A program made the translations under genes and the position numbers. From positions 105,291 to 169,290 of the forward strand of contig NZ_JAUQSX010000014.1 of assembly GCF_030581005.1 (NCBI RefSeq): a stretch of 64,000 bases of DNA, written 5' to 3'. Under the pieces are notes generated by a model. The model had not been told where the DNA came from and ran no database searches. It saw only the letters and a program-made list of their open reading frames with translations. This DNA comes from Hymenobacter mellowenesis. Its GTDB lineage: Bacteria; Bacteroidota; Bacteroidia; Cytophagales; Hymenobacteraceae. Shown here piece by piece: positions 17,396 to 25,919 of this stretch; the stretch's first letter is position 1, and each line of letters starts with the position of its first letter.

Positions 17396-18103
17396 ATGAA
17401 TGACCTCACCGACCAAGTAGCCATCGTATCCGGCGCGAGCCGCGGCATCGGCCGGGCCATTGCCCTGCTGCTGGCCCTGCAGGGCGCCAAAGTGGTGGCC
17501 GTAGCCCGAAACGAGGGCGAGCTGGAAGAACTCACCCAAAAAACGCGCGGCCTCTGCATCGTGGCCGACATTTCCATTGAGGAAGACGCCCAATATGTAA
17601 TAACGGAAACGCTAAACCACTTCGGCCGCTTGGATATTCTCATCTGCAACGCCGGGGTGGGCTCCTTTAATGAGCTGGAAAACTTCGAAGCCGCCGAGTG
17701 GGACCGGATTTTCGACACCAACGTGAAGGGCACCTTCCTGCTCTGCAAGTCCGCGGTGCCGCATTTCAAAGCTCAGAAGCGCGGCCACATCGTAGGTATT
17801 ACCTCCGATGTGGCCAAGCGCACCTTTGCCCACGGCACGGCCTACGGCGCCAGCAAATTTGCCCAGGACGCCGTGCTGGCCAGCCTGCGCAAGGAAGTGC
17901 GCCCGCACGGCGTGAAGGTGAGCACCATCTACCCCGGCCTGGTCGATACCTACTTCAACGACACCACGCCGGGCAGCGCCGAGGCCGAGAAAACCCACCT
18001 CCGCCCCGCCGACGTGGCCCAGGCCGTGCGCTACGTGCTCGAAGCCCCCGCCCACGTGGTGGTCGACGAGCTGATGCTACACCCGCTCACGCAGGAATGG
18101 TGA
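17396..18103 (+). CDS. Short-chain dehydrogenase/reductase (SDR)
   Basis: The 235-residue product begins MNDLTDQVAIVSGASRGIG, with the cofactor motif SGASRGIGRAIA at residues 12-23 and NAGVG at about 87. The catalytic Ser (GITSD) and the YxxxK pair (AYGASK) are both present. VAVARNEGEL after strand 2 is compatible with NADP. Length is normal for classical SDRs. Substrate unknown; its place between two GH13 amylase genes suggests only common transcription. The ATG at 17396 follows the inverted repeat by one base, so the ribosome would load next to a large hairpin if the repeat is transcribed. Confidence 0.9.
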   Translation: MNDLTDQVAIVSGASRGIGRAIALLLALQGAKVVAVARNEGELEELTQKTRGLCIVADISIEEDAQYVITETLNHFGRLDILICNAGVGSFNELENFEAAEWDRIFDTNVKGTFLLCKSAVPHFKAQKRGHIVGITSDVAKRTFAHGTAYGASKFAQDAVLASLRKEVRPHGVKVSTIYPGLVDTYFNDTTPGSAEAEKTHLRPADVAQAVRYVLEAPAHVVVDELMLHPLTQEW

Positions 18104-18201
18104 GATGGTGAAATGGTGAGGTGGTGAGTTTGACGTTCGAATGGCGCAAACTGCGCAGCCAGAACGTCAAACTCACCACCTCACCATTTCACCATCTCAC
18201 C
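18099..18201. repeat. Inverted repeat with perfect 40-bp arms (family D)
   Basis: Arms 18099-18138 and 18162-18201 are perfect complements built on GGTGAGATGGTGAAATGGTG units ending in GTTTGACGTTC, with a loop of 23 nt. The SDR stop codon (18101-18103) lies inside the left arm. The next gene starts 21 bases after the right arm. Confidence 0.95.
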
Positions 18202-18208
18202 AATTGAC

Positions 18209-18216
18209 TATCTTGC
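18209..18216 (+). promoter_or_regulatory. -7-like box TATCTTGC before the second GH13 gene
   Basis: TATCTTGC lies between the family D hairpin and the ATG at 18223. A TTTC at 18187-18190, inside the right arm of the hairpin, sits at about the -33 distance. If this promoter is real, the inverted repeat covers its upstream half. Confidence 0.4.
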
Positions 18217-18222
18217 CGCATC

Positions 18223-20049
18223 ATGAAACAACTGTTGCTGGCTGGCAGCCTCCTTGCGTTGGCTGCATTCGCTTTGCCCAACCCGCCCGTGGACAAAAAA
18301 CGCCCCGCCGCCCCCCAGGACCCCAACACCACCGCGGAGGTGCCCCAGGACAATAAGCTCGTCATCTACCAGCTGATGACGCGCCTGTTCGGCAACAAAG
18401 TGGCCCTGAACAAGCCCTACGGCACCATCACCGAGAACGGCTGCGGCAAGTTCAACGACATCACCGACAAGGCGCTTGACGAAATCAAGAAGCTGGGCGT
18501 GAGCCACGTGTGGTACACTGGCGTGATTGAGCACGCTACCATGACGGACTACACGGCATCCGGTATTCCGGCCGACGACGCCGACGTGGTGAAGGGCCGC
18601 GCGGGCTCGCCCTACGCCATTAAGGACTACTACGACGTGGCCCCCGACTTGGCCGTGGTGGTAAAAAACCGCATGCCTGAGTACGAGGCCCTCATCAAGC
18701 GCACCCACGACCACGGCCTGAAGGTGCTGATGGACTTCATCCCCAACCACGTGGCCCGCTCCTACAAGTCGGATGCCAAGCCGGCGGGCGTGGTCGATTT
18801 GGGCGCGGCGGATGACAAAACCAAGGCCTTTGCGGCCAACAACAACTTCTACTACCTGCCCGGCAAAGCCTTCGTGGTGCCCGCCAACTACAACCCGCTT
18901 GGCCCCTTGAAAGGCCCGCGCGAGGACGGCAAGTACGCGGAGAACCCCGCCAAAGCCACCGGAAACGACGTTTTCTCGGAAGCACCGAGCGTGGATGACT
19001 GGTTCGAGACGGTGAAGCTGAATTACGGCGTGGACTACCAGAACGGCCGCAAAACCCACTTCGAAACCGTGCCCGACACCTGGAAGAAGATGCGCGACAT
19101 CCTCCTGTTCTGGGCCGGCAAAAACGTGGACGGCTTCCGCTGCGACATGGCCGAAATGGTGCCTGTCGAGTTCTGGGCCTGGGTCATTCCGGAAGTGAAG
19201 AAGGTGAAGCCCAACATCATTTTCATGGGCGAAGCCTACAATGCCAAGGAGTATAAAACCTACCTCGACAAGGGCAAATTCGACTACCTGTACGACAAAG
19301 TGGGCCTTTACGATGGCCTGCGCCGCCTGATGACGGGCGGCGGCAACACCGAGGACATCACCAAGGTGTGGAAGGAGGAAAGCAACGGCTTCTCGTCGCG
19401 CATGCTGCGCTTTCTGGAAAACCACGACGAGCAGCGCATTGCCAGCAAGGACTTTGCCACCGACCCGCGCCGCGCCATCCCGGCCATGACCGTGACGGCC
19501 ACCCTGGCCAGCGGCCCGGTCATGCTCTATTTCGGGCAGGAAGTGGGCGAGCCGGGCAGCGGCGCCGAAGGCTTCAGCGGCGAAGACGGCCGCACCAGCA
19601 TCTTCGACTACTGGGGCGTGCCCGAGCACCAGAAGTGGCTGAACCAGGGCAAGTTCGACGGCGCCAAGCTCAGCCCCGAGCAGAAAAGCCTGCGCGAGTT
19701 CTACGCCCGCCTGCTCACCGTGACCAGCCAGAACGAGGCCCTGCGCAAAGGCCGCTTCTACGAGTTGCAGGACGCCAACAACCTGGGCAAGGAATACAAC
19801 CAGCGCTACCTCTACGCCTACCTGCGCTACACCGACAAGCAGCAGGTGCTGGTGGTGGTCAACTTCAATTCCGACAAGACCTACCGGCCCACCATCAATA
19901 TCCCGGCCGAGGCGATGAAAGCCATGGGCCTGAGCCCCACCAAATTCTACACCTACACCGACCTGCTCGACACCGACGAGCCCCGCAACGGCCTCAGCCT
20001 GACGCTGGCGCCGCTGTCGGCCTATATTTTCGAGATAAAGCCGCGCTAA
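18223..20049 (+). CDS. Secreted GH13 alpha-amylase (SusA-like group)
   Basis: The 608-residue product has a signal peptide (residues 1-18). The GH13 barrel starts at about residue 45 (LVIYQLMTRLFGNK) and includes VLMDFIPNHVAR, the nucleophile D308 in GFRCDMAEM, the acid/base E337 in FMGEAYN and the stabiliser D402 in LENHDEQR. A C-terminal all-beta domain ends at LSAYIFEIKPR. There is a long insertion at about residues 180-270 (PAGVVDLGAADDK to NPAKATGND). It probably cuts alpha-1,4-glucans in the periplasm and so feeds the transporter downstream. It is a different GH13 subtype from the enzyme at 15391. Confidence 0.92.
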   Translation: MKQLLLAGSLLALAAFALPNPPVDKKRPAAPQDPNTTAEVPQDNKLVIYQLMTRLFGNKVALNKPYGTITENGCGKFNDITDKALDEIKKLGVSHVWYTGVIEHATMTDYTASGIPADDADVVKGRAGSPYAIKDYYDVAPDLAVVVKNRMPEYEALIKRTHDHGLKVLMDFIPNHVARSYKSDAKPAGVVDLGAADDKTKAFAANNNFYYLPGKAFVVPANYNPLGPLKGPREDGKYAENPAKATGNDVFSEAPSVDDWFETVKLNYGVDYQNGRKTHFETVPDTWKKMRDILLFWAGKNVDGFRCDMAEMVPVEFWAWVIPEVKKVKPNIIFMGEAYNAKEYKTYLDKGKFDYLYDKVGLYDGLRRLMTGGGNTEDITKVWKEESNGFSSRMLRFLENHDEQRIASKDFATDPRRAIPAMTVTATLASGPVMLYFGQEVGEPGSGAEGFSGEDGRTSIFDYWGVPEHQKWLNQGKFDGAKLSPEQKSLREFYARLLTVTSQNEALRKGRFYELQDANNLGKEYNQRYLYAYLRYTDKQQVLVVVNFNSDKTYRPTINIPAEAMKAMGLSPTKFYTYTDLLDTDEPRNGLSLTLAPLSAYIFEIKPR

Positions 20050-20051
20050 CG

Positions 20052-20083
20052 TTTGCGCTGTGTGGCGTAATTCCCTAAATTTG
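20052..20083 (+). promoter_or_regulatory. Bacteroidota-type promoter, TTTG and TAAATTTG, 20-bp spacer
   Basis: TTTG at 20052-20055 and TAAATTTG at 20076-20083 match both halves of the Bacteroidota consensus (TTTG, 19-21 bp, TAnnTTTG). It is the best promoter in the window. It starts just after the GH13 stop and so gives the transporter gene its own transcript. Confidence 0.75.
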
Positions 20084-20123
20084 AAGGCTGTGGTGCCCCG
20101 GTTTCGGGCGCGTCGCAGCCTTC
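20083..20123 (+). promoter_or_regulatory. Stem-loop in the 5' leader of the transporter gene
   Basis: GAAGGCTG at 20083-20090 pairs with CAGCCTTC at 20116-20123, with an inner GCCCCG...CGGGCG stem. It begins at the predicted transcript start and ends 19 nt before the ATG. It could stabilise the messenger or regulate it; no known riboswitch is recognised. Confidence 0.45.
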
Positions 20124-20142
20124 ACGCTTTCTCCCCTTCTTC

Positions 20143-21780
20143 ATGGCCGCTCCCACCGCCGCACCCACCACTAGCACCAGCGCCAAGCCCCGCCTCAGCT
20201 TCTGGCAAATCTGGAACATGAGCTTCGGCTTCCTCGGCATTCAGTTCGGCTTCGAGTTGCAGAACAACAACATCAGCCGCATTTTCGAAACGCTGGGGGC
20301 CAACAAGGACGACATTCCCATTCTCTGGATTGCGGCGCCGCTCACCGGCTTGGTGGTGCAGCCCATCATCGGCTATTTCTCCGACCGCACCTGGCATCCG
20401 TTCTGGGGCCGGCGGCGGCCCTATTTCTTCGTGGGAGCCGTGCTGGCCACGCTGGCGCTGATATTCATGCCCAACTCGTCGGCCCTCTGGATGGCCGGCA
20501 GCATGCTCTGGATTCTGGATGCCAGCATCAACATCAGCATGGAGCCGTTTCGCGCCTTCGTGGGCGACAAGCTGCCCGGCGAGCAGCGTACGTCGGGCTT
20601 TGCTATGCAAAGCTTTTTCATCGGCGTGGGGTCGGTGATTGCGGCGCTGCTGCCCTGGATTTTCACCAACTGGTTCCATTTCAGCAACACCGCCCCGAGC
20701 GGCGAAATCCCACCTTCGGTAAAATGGTCGTTCTATCTCGGCGCAGCCGCCTTCATCCTGGCCGTGATGTACACGGTGTTTACCAGCACCGAGATTCCGC
20801 CCGATAACATGGAGGAATTCCGCAAGGAAAACGCCGAAGCCGGTATTCTCGACGGGTTGAAGGAGTCATTCATGGGCATTTTCCGGATGCCTACGGCCAT
20901 GCGTCAGTTGGCCTTGGTGCAGTTTTTCACCTGGTTTGCGCTGTTTTCGATGTGGATTTATTCCACCAACGCCGTCACCAGCAACATCTACAACATGAAG
21001 GTCGATAACGCCTTTTTTGCCAAAATCGACGGCCTCATCAATAGCCGCGCCCAGCAGCCCGGCCCTGAGAAAACCACCAAGGAGCTACGTGCACTCCAGC
21101 AGGACCTCAAAGAAATCAAGCAGTTCCAAAGCGAAAAGCCGGATAAAACCCTCACCATCAACCTCGCCAACTACTACGTTGCCAACGGCAACGCCCTGCC
21201 CGAGGAGAAGGCCACCCTGCAGCGCGTACAAAAGCAGTACAACGACGGCGCCGACTGGCTCAGCCTGGCGTCTTCGGTGCGCAACGGCGTGGCGGCCCTC
21301 TTCGCCTTCATCATCCCGCTGATTGCGGCCCGCACCAGCCGCCGCAAAACGCACACGCTCTGTCTGCTCATCGGCGGCCTGGGGCTGCTCTCGCTGCAGG
21401 TCATCTCCAACCCCACGTTCATCGTGGTATCGATGGCTATGGTGGGCATTGCCTGGGCCAGCATTCTGTCGATGCCCTATGCCATTCTGGCGGGCTCGCT
21501 CCCGGCCAACAAGATGGGCTACTACATGGGCGTTTTCAACTTCTTCATCGTGATTCCGCAGATTGTGGCCGCCACCATTCTGGGGTATTGCACCATGCAC
21601 TTTTTTCAAGGCAATACGCTGCACACCATCGCCCTGGGCGGGTTCTCGATGGTCCTGGCCGGCCTGCTTACGTTGCGCGTGAACGATACAGATGACGCCT
21701 CCACCGCCAGCCCGCCGCTGGAGGAGCCGACCGCCACGCTCGGCTACAACACCCTCGGGCAAGCCAACCCGGAGGTATAA
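20143..21780 (+). CDS. MFS sugar transporter (SLC45/GPH-like, probable maltose or maltodextrin permease)
   Basis: The 545-residue product has about 12 membrane segments. Features of the SLC45-like sugar:cation symporters are present: NMSFGFLGIQFGFELQNNNISRIFETLG near the N-terminus, the loop GYFSDRTWHPFWGRRRPYF after helix 2, and DASINISMEPFRAFVGDKLP in helix 4. An unusual soluble insertion of roughly 90 residues (about 285-375; charged, rich in Lys and Gln) separates the halves. It lies downstream of two GH13 amylase genes and a phosphorylase gene, so uptake of maltose or short maltodextrins is the simplest reading. It has its own promoter and terminator. Confidence 0.88.
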   Translation: MAAPTAAPTTSTSAKPRLSFWQIWNMSFGFLGIQFGFELQNNNISRIFETLGANKDDIPILWIAAPLTGLVVQPIIGYFSDRTWHPFWGRRRPYFFVGAVLATLALIFMPNSSALWMAGSMLWILDASINISMEPFRAFVGDKLPGEQRTSGFAMQSFFIGVGSVIAALLPWIFTNWFHFSNTAPSGEIPPSVKWSFYLGAAAFILAVMYTVFTSTEIPPDNMEEFRKENAEAGILDGLKESFMGIFRMPTAMRQLALVQFFTWFALFSMWIYSTNAVTSNIYNMKVDNAFFAKIDGLINSRAQQPGPEKTTKELRALQQDLKEIKQFQSEKPDKTLTINLANYYVANGNALPEEKATLQRVQKQYNDGADWLSLASSVRNGVAALFAFIIPLIAARTSRRKTHTLCLLIGGLGLLSLQVISNPTFIVVSMAMVGIAWASILSMPYAILAGSLPANKMGYYMGVFNFFIVIPQIVAATILGYCTMHFFQGNTLHTIALGGFSMVLAGLLTLRVNDTDDASTASPPLEEPTATLGYNTLGQANPEV

Positions 21781-21795
21781 TTTAGTCGCCTCAAT

Positions 21796-21838
21796 CACAA
21801 AAAAGGCCGCTTCTGTTTCGGAAGCGGCCTTTTTTGTG
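21796..21838 (+). terminator. Strong rho-independent terminator
   Basis: CACAAAAAAGGCCGCTTC pairs perfectly with GAAGCGGCCTTTTTTGTG around a 7-nt loop. It lies between convergent genes and can work in both directions. Confidence 0.95.
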
Positions 21839-21866
21839 GCAAGTATTTTTCGCGGCAAACTTTCGC

Positions 21867-23168
21867 TCAACCCTTTATCAGCATCTCGGCCACCTCGCGC
21901 CCGGTGGCCAGCGCGGCGTTGAGCGACGGGTAGGCGGCCCAGTCGCCGCAGCGGTACAGGCCCTCGGCCAGCTTGAGGGGCTGCTCCACGGGCTGGCCGG
22001 CCAGATACACGGGCAGCGCCGCCGCAATGCGGTAGCTGCGCAGGTGCTCCCACTGCCGCGCCGCCGGCCCAAACCACGCGGCCAGCTCCTCGCGCACGCC
22101 GGCCGTGAGCTCGGCTTCGCTCAGGCTGCGTTCGCCGTGGGTGCTCACGGAGATGAGCGAGCGGCCAGCCGGGGCGTAGGCGCCGCTCACATCGGCCGGG
22201 AAGGCCACGTTGTGGACCAGCGCGCCGGGGGCGGCGTTGAGGCGCAGGAGCTTGTCGTTGCGGCCGGGCGAGTGGCCGCCGGGCGTGGCGAAATAGGTGC
22301 AGGTAGTGATGCGCGCCGCCGTGGGGAAGCTACCGGCTTCGGTGCCGGGCGAGTCGTCGGGGTTGCCGCTGCGGCCGGCCAAGAGGCGCAGGGTGGTGAG
22401 GCCATCGGTGGCCATCACCACAGCGCTGGCTTCGAGCACTTTGCCCGACGTCAGCCGCACCTGCGAGCCATCGACAATGGCGGCCACCGGCGAATTGAGC
22501 TGCACCGTGCCGGCGGGCAGGCGCGCCGCCAGCTGCTCGGGCAGCTGCTGAATGCCGAGGGCAGGAATGGCCGCGTCGCCCGTCACGAATTGCTGGAAGA
22601 CAAACTCGAAAAAATTGCTGGCCGTGGTCAATTCCCTATCCAGAAAAACGCCGCCGAAAAACGGCTTGAAGAATGAGTCTATCATCTGCGCGCTCCAGCC
22701 GTAGCGCTGCAGGAAGCTGAGCGTGTCGGTGGCCGGGCGGGCCAGCAGTTCCTCCGGCGTGTGCTTCAGCACGTGCCGCACCAGGCTGAGGATGCGCAGC
22801 TTATCAGGCAGCGTGCCTATGGGCGAGGCCAGCGCCGAAAATGCCGCTAATGGCCGCTGTAAGGGGTTTTCGAGGGTGGTTTCCTGGCCATCGGCCAGCC
22901 GGATGACGGCGCCGGAGCGGAAAGCTTTCAGGTTCAGGGCGCCGTAGTCGAACAGGCGCCGGGCCTCGGGGTAGTTGGTTTGTAGCACCTGAAAGCCGCG
23001 GTCGAGCCGGAAGCCCTCGGGCGTGACGTCGGTGCGCACGCGGCCGCCCACGGCATCGGCCGCTTCGAGCACGAGCACCGGCCGGCCGGCGCGGTGCAGC
23101 CAGGTGGCGCAGGCCAGGCCCGCCATGCCCGCGCCGATGATGATGATGGGAAGTTGAGGAGTACTCAT
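21867..23168 (-). CDS. FAD-dependent amine oxidase-like/protoporphyrinogen oxidase-like oxidoreductase
   Basis: The 433-residue product begins with a Rossmann FAD motif (IIIIGAGMAGLACATWL, residues 7-23), followed by the second motif EAADAVGGRVRTD and the end motif LYRCGDWAAYPSLNAALATGREVA, where FAD contacts again. This is the flavin amine oxidase/phytoene desaturase superfamily. The substrate cannot be read from sequence. In Bacteroidota such proteins are often annotated as protoporphyrinogen oxidase or amino oxidase. Length is normal and no signal peptide is seen. It is last in a minus-strand group with two membrane-associated proteins. Confidence 0.85.
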   Translation of the reverse strand: MSTPQLPIIIIGAGMAGLACATWLHRAGRPVLVLEAADAVGGRVRTDVTPEGFRLDRGFQVLQTNYPEARRLFDYGALNLKAFRSGAVIRLADGQETTLENPLQRPLAAFSALASPIGTLPDKLRILSLVRHVLKHTPEELLARPATDTLSFLQRYGWSAQMIDSFFKPFFGGVFLDRELTTASNFFEFVFQQFVTGDAAIPALGIQQLPEQLAARLPAGTVQLNSPVAAIVDGSQVRLTSGKVLEASAVVMATDGLTTLRLLAGRSGNPDDSPGTEAGSFPTAARITTCTYFATPGGHSPGRNDKLLRLNAAPGALVHNVAFPADVSGAYAPAGRSLISVSTHGERSLSEAELTAGVREELAAWFGPAARQWEHLRSYRIAAALPVYLAGQPVEQPLKLAEGLYRCGDWAAYPSLNAALATGREVAEMLIKG

Positions 23169-23191
23169 GTAACGAAACTGGAAAGAACAGG

Positions 23192-23791
23192 TCAGCCATA
23201 CAAACCGACACCAAACTCCTGCTTATACGCTTGAATCTGCTCGTAGCTAAGGTCGCGGTGCAACAAAAAGGTTGGCCCATCGCGCCGCCACTCTTTTACC
23301 TGCACTTTCAGATGGTACCAGCGCCGGACTTCATTCCGCAAAGTTTCCTGGGCTTGTGCTGTCAGTACTTCGAAGCGGTAAACTTCTCCTTCGTTGAACT
23401 GAATAAAGTTGTCAATGCCGCTTGCCGTGATGCGGTTAGTCAGGTGCTCTCCCTTAAAGCCCCGATAGGTGATTTCCACTGTGGTAGCAGCGTTCAGCGG
23501 AAAGGTAATTCGCTGCTGACCAATGTTCAACAGCAGTTCCTTGCCTGTGCTCAGCAAATGGCCTTCTGCGGTAATAAACCGGTCAGGCCAGTTCTTTCTA
23601 ATGAAAAAGAACATCCCTAGCCAACAGATAAAAGCGCAGATGAAAACAGCCACTCCGCTACCACGGCCTAACAGCCACACCATGGGATAACCTAACGGAA
23701 TAACCAGCAGCGAGAGGTACATCAGGCGCCGGGCTTTAGCAGTATCCACCAGCAACAGACGCAACTTGACCGGGGGCACCTTGTGGCTCAA
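23192..23791 (-). CDS. Two-helix membrane protein with a PH-like cytoplasmic domain, unknown
   Basis: The product is about 199 residues if started at the TTG at 23791, which overlaps the stop of the upstream lipoprotein gene (TTGA). The alternatives are GTG at 23779 or ATG at 23722. The longer frame up to 24004 only shadows the neighbour. Two membrane segments (LSLLVIPLGYPMVWLLG and GVAVFICAFICWLGMFFFI) are followed by a beta-rich domain (FITAEGHLLSTGKELLLNIGQQRITFPL...TTVEITYRGF), as in two-helix bacterial PH/YcxB-like proteins, then a charged C-terminus. The DNA is visibly AT-richer than its neighbours. Function unknown. Confidence 0.65.
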   Translation of the reverse strand: MSHKVPPVKLRLLLVDTAKARRLMYLSLLVIPLGYPMVWLLGRGSGVAVFICAFICWLGMFFFIRKNWPDRFITAEGHLLSTGKELLLNIGQQRITFPLNAATTVEITYRGFKGEHLTNRITASGIDNFIQFNEGEVYRFEVLTAQAQETLRNEVRRWYHLKVQVKEWRRDGPTFLLHRDLSYEQIQAYKQEFGVGLYG

Positions 23792-24477
23792 AACAGCTTG
23801 GGCATCTTGTGCTCCTTCCACTTCTTGCGCGTTTTCATGGTCCAGAACTCGGCCACGCCGGGGCGTTGCAGGCGGAGCTGCCAGGCCCCCATGGGCTGGC
23901 CCAGGCGGTAGCCGGTGGCCTGGTCCTGCGGGAATTTCTGCTTGATGAGGGCGTAATCGGCCGCCGGAATATCCTTCCCGACCTCGCCGTGGCAGCGCAG
24001 GCACAGCGCGTTGTTCACTGTAATCGGCCGCTGGTAGAAAAACACCTCCTGCGACGTGCGCTGGATGGTGCGCGTGGTATCAGAAGCCATTTCCGCCGCC
24101 GCCAGCACGGCTTGGTTGGCCGGGTTGCGCGGCCGGTTGCTCACGCGCCGCGCCGTGGCCTTGAGCACCCCGGCCAGCGAATCGACGGCGCTGTAGGTTT
24201 CGGGGCGGCAGAAGGCCGCCGCCCGGGCCACGCCGCCGGTCGCCAGCTCGCGGGCCAGCGTGCGGCGCAGCAGCGTGTCGGCGGTGGCGGTGAGGGAGTC
24301 GCCGGCCCAGCGGGTGGCTTTTAGCAAATCCTTGGGCATGATGCGCTTAACTTCCCAGTTGGCGGTTTCGATGCCAATGCGCTTGCTGTCCTTCAGGTGC
24401 TCGACCTGGTCGGAGCTGCAGGCAGCGAAGGCCAGCACCAGAGCCGGCAGCGCAATTTTACAGAGCAGGGTTTTCAC
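23788..24477 (-). CDS. Haem-binding lipoprotein, Tll0287-like (DUF3365)
   Basis: The 229-residue product is best started at the GTG at 24477, which places a lipoprotein signal (LALP...LVLAFAAC) directly after it. A TTG at 24501 is possible, but it overlaps a -7 box. A c-type haem site CLRCHG lies about two thirds in, within a Tll0287-like domain: QEVFFYQRPITVNNALCLRCHGEVG, then a Tyr-Pro-rich stretch and GQPMGAWQLRL. Such domains sense redox state or ligands, or carry electrons, outside the inner membrane. With one haem it is more likely a sensor or accessory than an electron wire. It is the first gene of a three-gene minus-strand group. Confidence 0.8.
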   Translation of the reverse strand: MKTLLCKIALPALVLAFAACSSDQVEHLKDSKRIGIETANWEVKRIMPKDLLKATRWAGDSLTATADTLLRRTLARELATGGVARAAAFCRPETYSAVDSLAGVLKATARRVSNRPRNPANQAVLAAAEMASDTTRTIQRTSQEVFFYQRPITVNNALCLRCHGEVGKDIPAADYALIKQKFPQDQATGYRLGQPMGAWQLRLQRPGVAEFWTMKTRKKWKEHKMPKLF

Positions 24478-24497
24478 GTATGTTAAAGCTGGTTGAA

Positions 24498-24505
24498 GCA
24501 AGATA
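24498..24505 (-). promoter_or_regulatory. -7-like box TATCTTGC for the haem lipoprotein gene
   Basis: TATCTTGC on the minus strand lies between the inverted repeat at 24511 and the GTG start at 24477. It has the same spelling and the same position next to a hairpin as the box at 18209. Confidence 0.4.
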
Positions 24506-24510
24506 AAAGC

Positions 24511-24599
24511 ACGTCATGCAGAGCGCAGCGAAGCATCGTCACCTTGATTGTAGATGATTGCGTTGCGCGGTAAAGATGCTTCACTGTGCCCAGCACGAC
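24511..24599. repeat. Degenerate inverted repeat (family A, copy 3)
   Basis: The left arm 24511-24536 is a clean family A arm (ACGTCATGCAGAGCGCAGCG, then AAGCAT). The right arm 24575-24599 (GATGCTTCACTGTGCCCAGC, then ACGAC) has several substitutions, so the hairpin is decaying. Confidence 0.75.
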
Positions 24600-24623
24600 A
24601 CTCTTCCCCGAACAACGTTTCGG

Positions 24624-25919
24624 CTACATCAGGCAGGCTTTGAGTTCTTCGTAATCAACCGAGATAGGCACACTTCGTTTGGCACGGCCCTGCAGGGCCT
24701 GCACCACGGCTGGCAGCTCAATGGCCCGGCCCAGAACGGGCTCCACCACATCAGGGAATTTGACGGGATGGGCAGTGGCCAGAATAATTCCGGCCGCTTC
24801 GGGGTGCTGGGCTTGGTAGCGGCGCAGCGCCGCGTAAGCCACCGCGCCGTGCGGGTCGAGTAGGTAGCCATGCTCATTCCACACCTGGCGGATGGTGGCC
24901 ACGGTATCGGCGTCGCTCACCGTGTCGGCACCGAGGGCGGCGCGCATCTGGGCCAAGTCGTTGTCGAACAGCTCCAGAATGCGCACGAAGTTGCTGGGGT
25001 TGCCCACGTCCATGGCGTTGGAAAAGGTGGGCACGGCGGCACGGGGCGTGAAGGTGCCCGTGCGCAGGTAGGCCGGCACGGGCTCGTTGGCGTTGCAGGC
25101 CGCGATGAAATGCCCCAGCCCCAGCCCCGACGCCCGCGCCAGCAGCCCGGCGCAAATGTTACCAAAGTTGCCGCTCGGCACCGACACCACCGGCGGCGCG
25201 GCCCTTTCCGGCCACTGCTGCATGGCGAAGCAGTAGTACAGCTGCTGTGGCAGCCACCGCGCCACGTTGATACTATTGGCGGAAGTGAGGAAGCGTTTCT
25301 TCGCCAGCTCCGGGTCCTGAAATGCCTGTTTTACCAGCGCCTGGCAGTCATCGAAGGTGCCCTGCACTTCCAGCGCGGTAATGTTTTGGCCCAGGGTGGT
25401 GAGCTGCTGCTCCTGCACCGGACTCACCTTGCCGGAGGGGTAGAGAATAACGACCTCCACGCCCGGCACGCCCAGAAAACCGCTGGCCACGGCCCCGCCG
25501 GTATCGCCGGAGGTGGCCACCAGCACGGTCACGGGCGGCGTGTCGCCGCGCTGCGCGAAGTAGCCCAGGCAACGGCTCATAAACCGCGCCCCCACGTCCT
25601 TAAATGCCAGCGTCGGCCCGTGAAACAGCTCCAGCGCCGCCACGCCCTCGGCCACCGGCACCAGCGGAAAGGCAAAGTCCACTGCCTCGGCACAGATGCG
25701 GTGCAGGGCATCGGCGGGGATGGTGCTGCCCACGTAGGGCTGCATCACGTTCAGGGCCACGGTGGCCTTGCTCAGCGTGCGCAATTCGCGCCGGAAGCCG
25801 GGCGCGAACCTGGGGATGGTTTCGGGGAAATACAGGCCGCCGTCCGGCGCCTGCCCGGTGATGGTGGCTTGGCGGAAATCAACCAGCGGCGACTGGTGGC
25901 GAAGGCTGTAATATTTCAT
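24624..25919 (-). CDS. thrC: Threonine synthase
   Basis: The 431-residue product starts at the ATG at 25919, whose ATGA overlaps the stop of the gene before it. Family features: MKYYSLRHQSPLVDFRQA at the start, DGGLYFPE, the PLP Lys in GPTLAFKDVGARF, the phosphate-binding TSGDTGGAVASGF and PSGNFGNICAG. The enzyme converts O-phospho-homoserine to threonine and phosphate. It is the last gene of the operon thrA, thrB, unknown, thrC on the minus strand. Length is typical of bacterial threonine synthases. No leader peptide or attenuator was found upstream of the operon. Confidence 0.97.
   Translation of the reverse strand: MKYYSLRHQSPLVDFRQATITGQAPDGGLYFPETIPRFAPGFRRELRTLSKATVALNVMQPYVGSTIPADALHRICAEAVDFAFPLVPVAEGVAALELFHGPTLAFKDVGARFMSRCLGYFAQRGDTPPVTVLVATSGDTGGAVASGFLGVPGVEVVILYPSGKVSPVQEQQLTTLGQNITALEVQGTFDDCQALVKQAFQDPELAKKRFLTSANSINVARWLPQQLYYCFAMQQWPERAAPPVVSVPSGNFGNICAGLLARASGLGLGHFIAACNANEPVPAYLRTGTFTPRAAVPTFSNAMDVGNPSNFVRILELFDNDLAQMRAALGADTVSDADTVATIRQVWNEHGYLLDPHGAVAYAALRRYQAQHPEAAGIILATAHPVKFPDVVEPVLGRAIELPAVVQALQGRAKRSVPISVDYEELKACLM

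Noticed and set aside
23792..24004. N-terminal extension of the PH-like membrane protein gene
   Set aside because: It overlaps the haem lipoprotein gene in another frame and reads as Arg/Pro-rich noise before the membrane segments.
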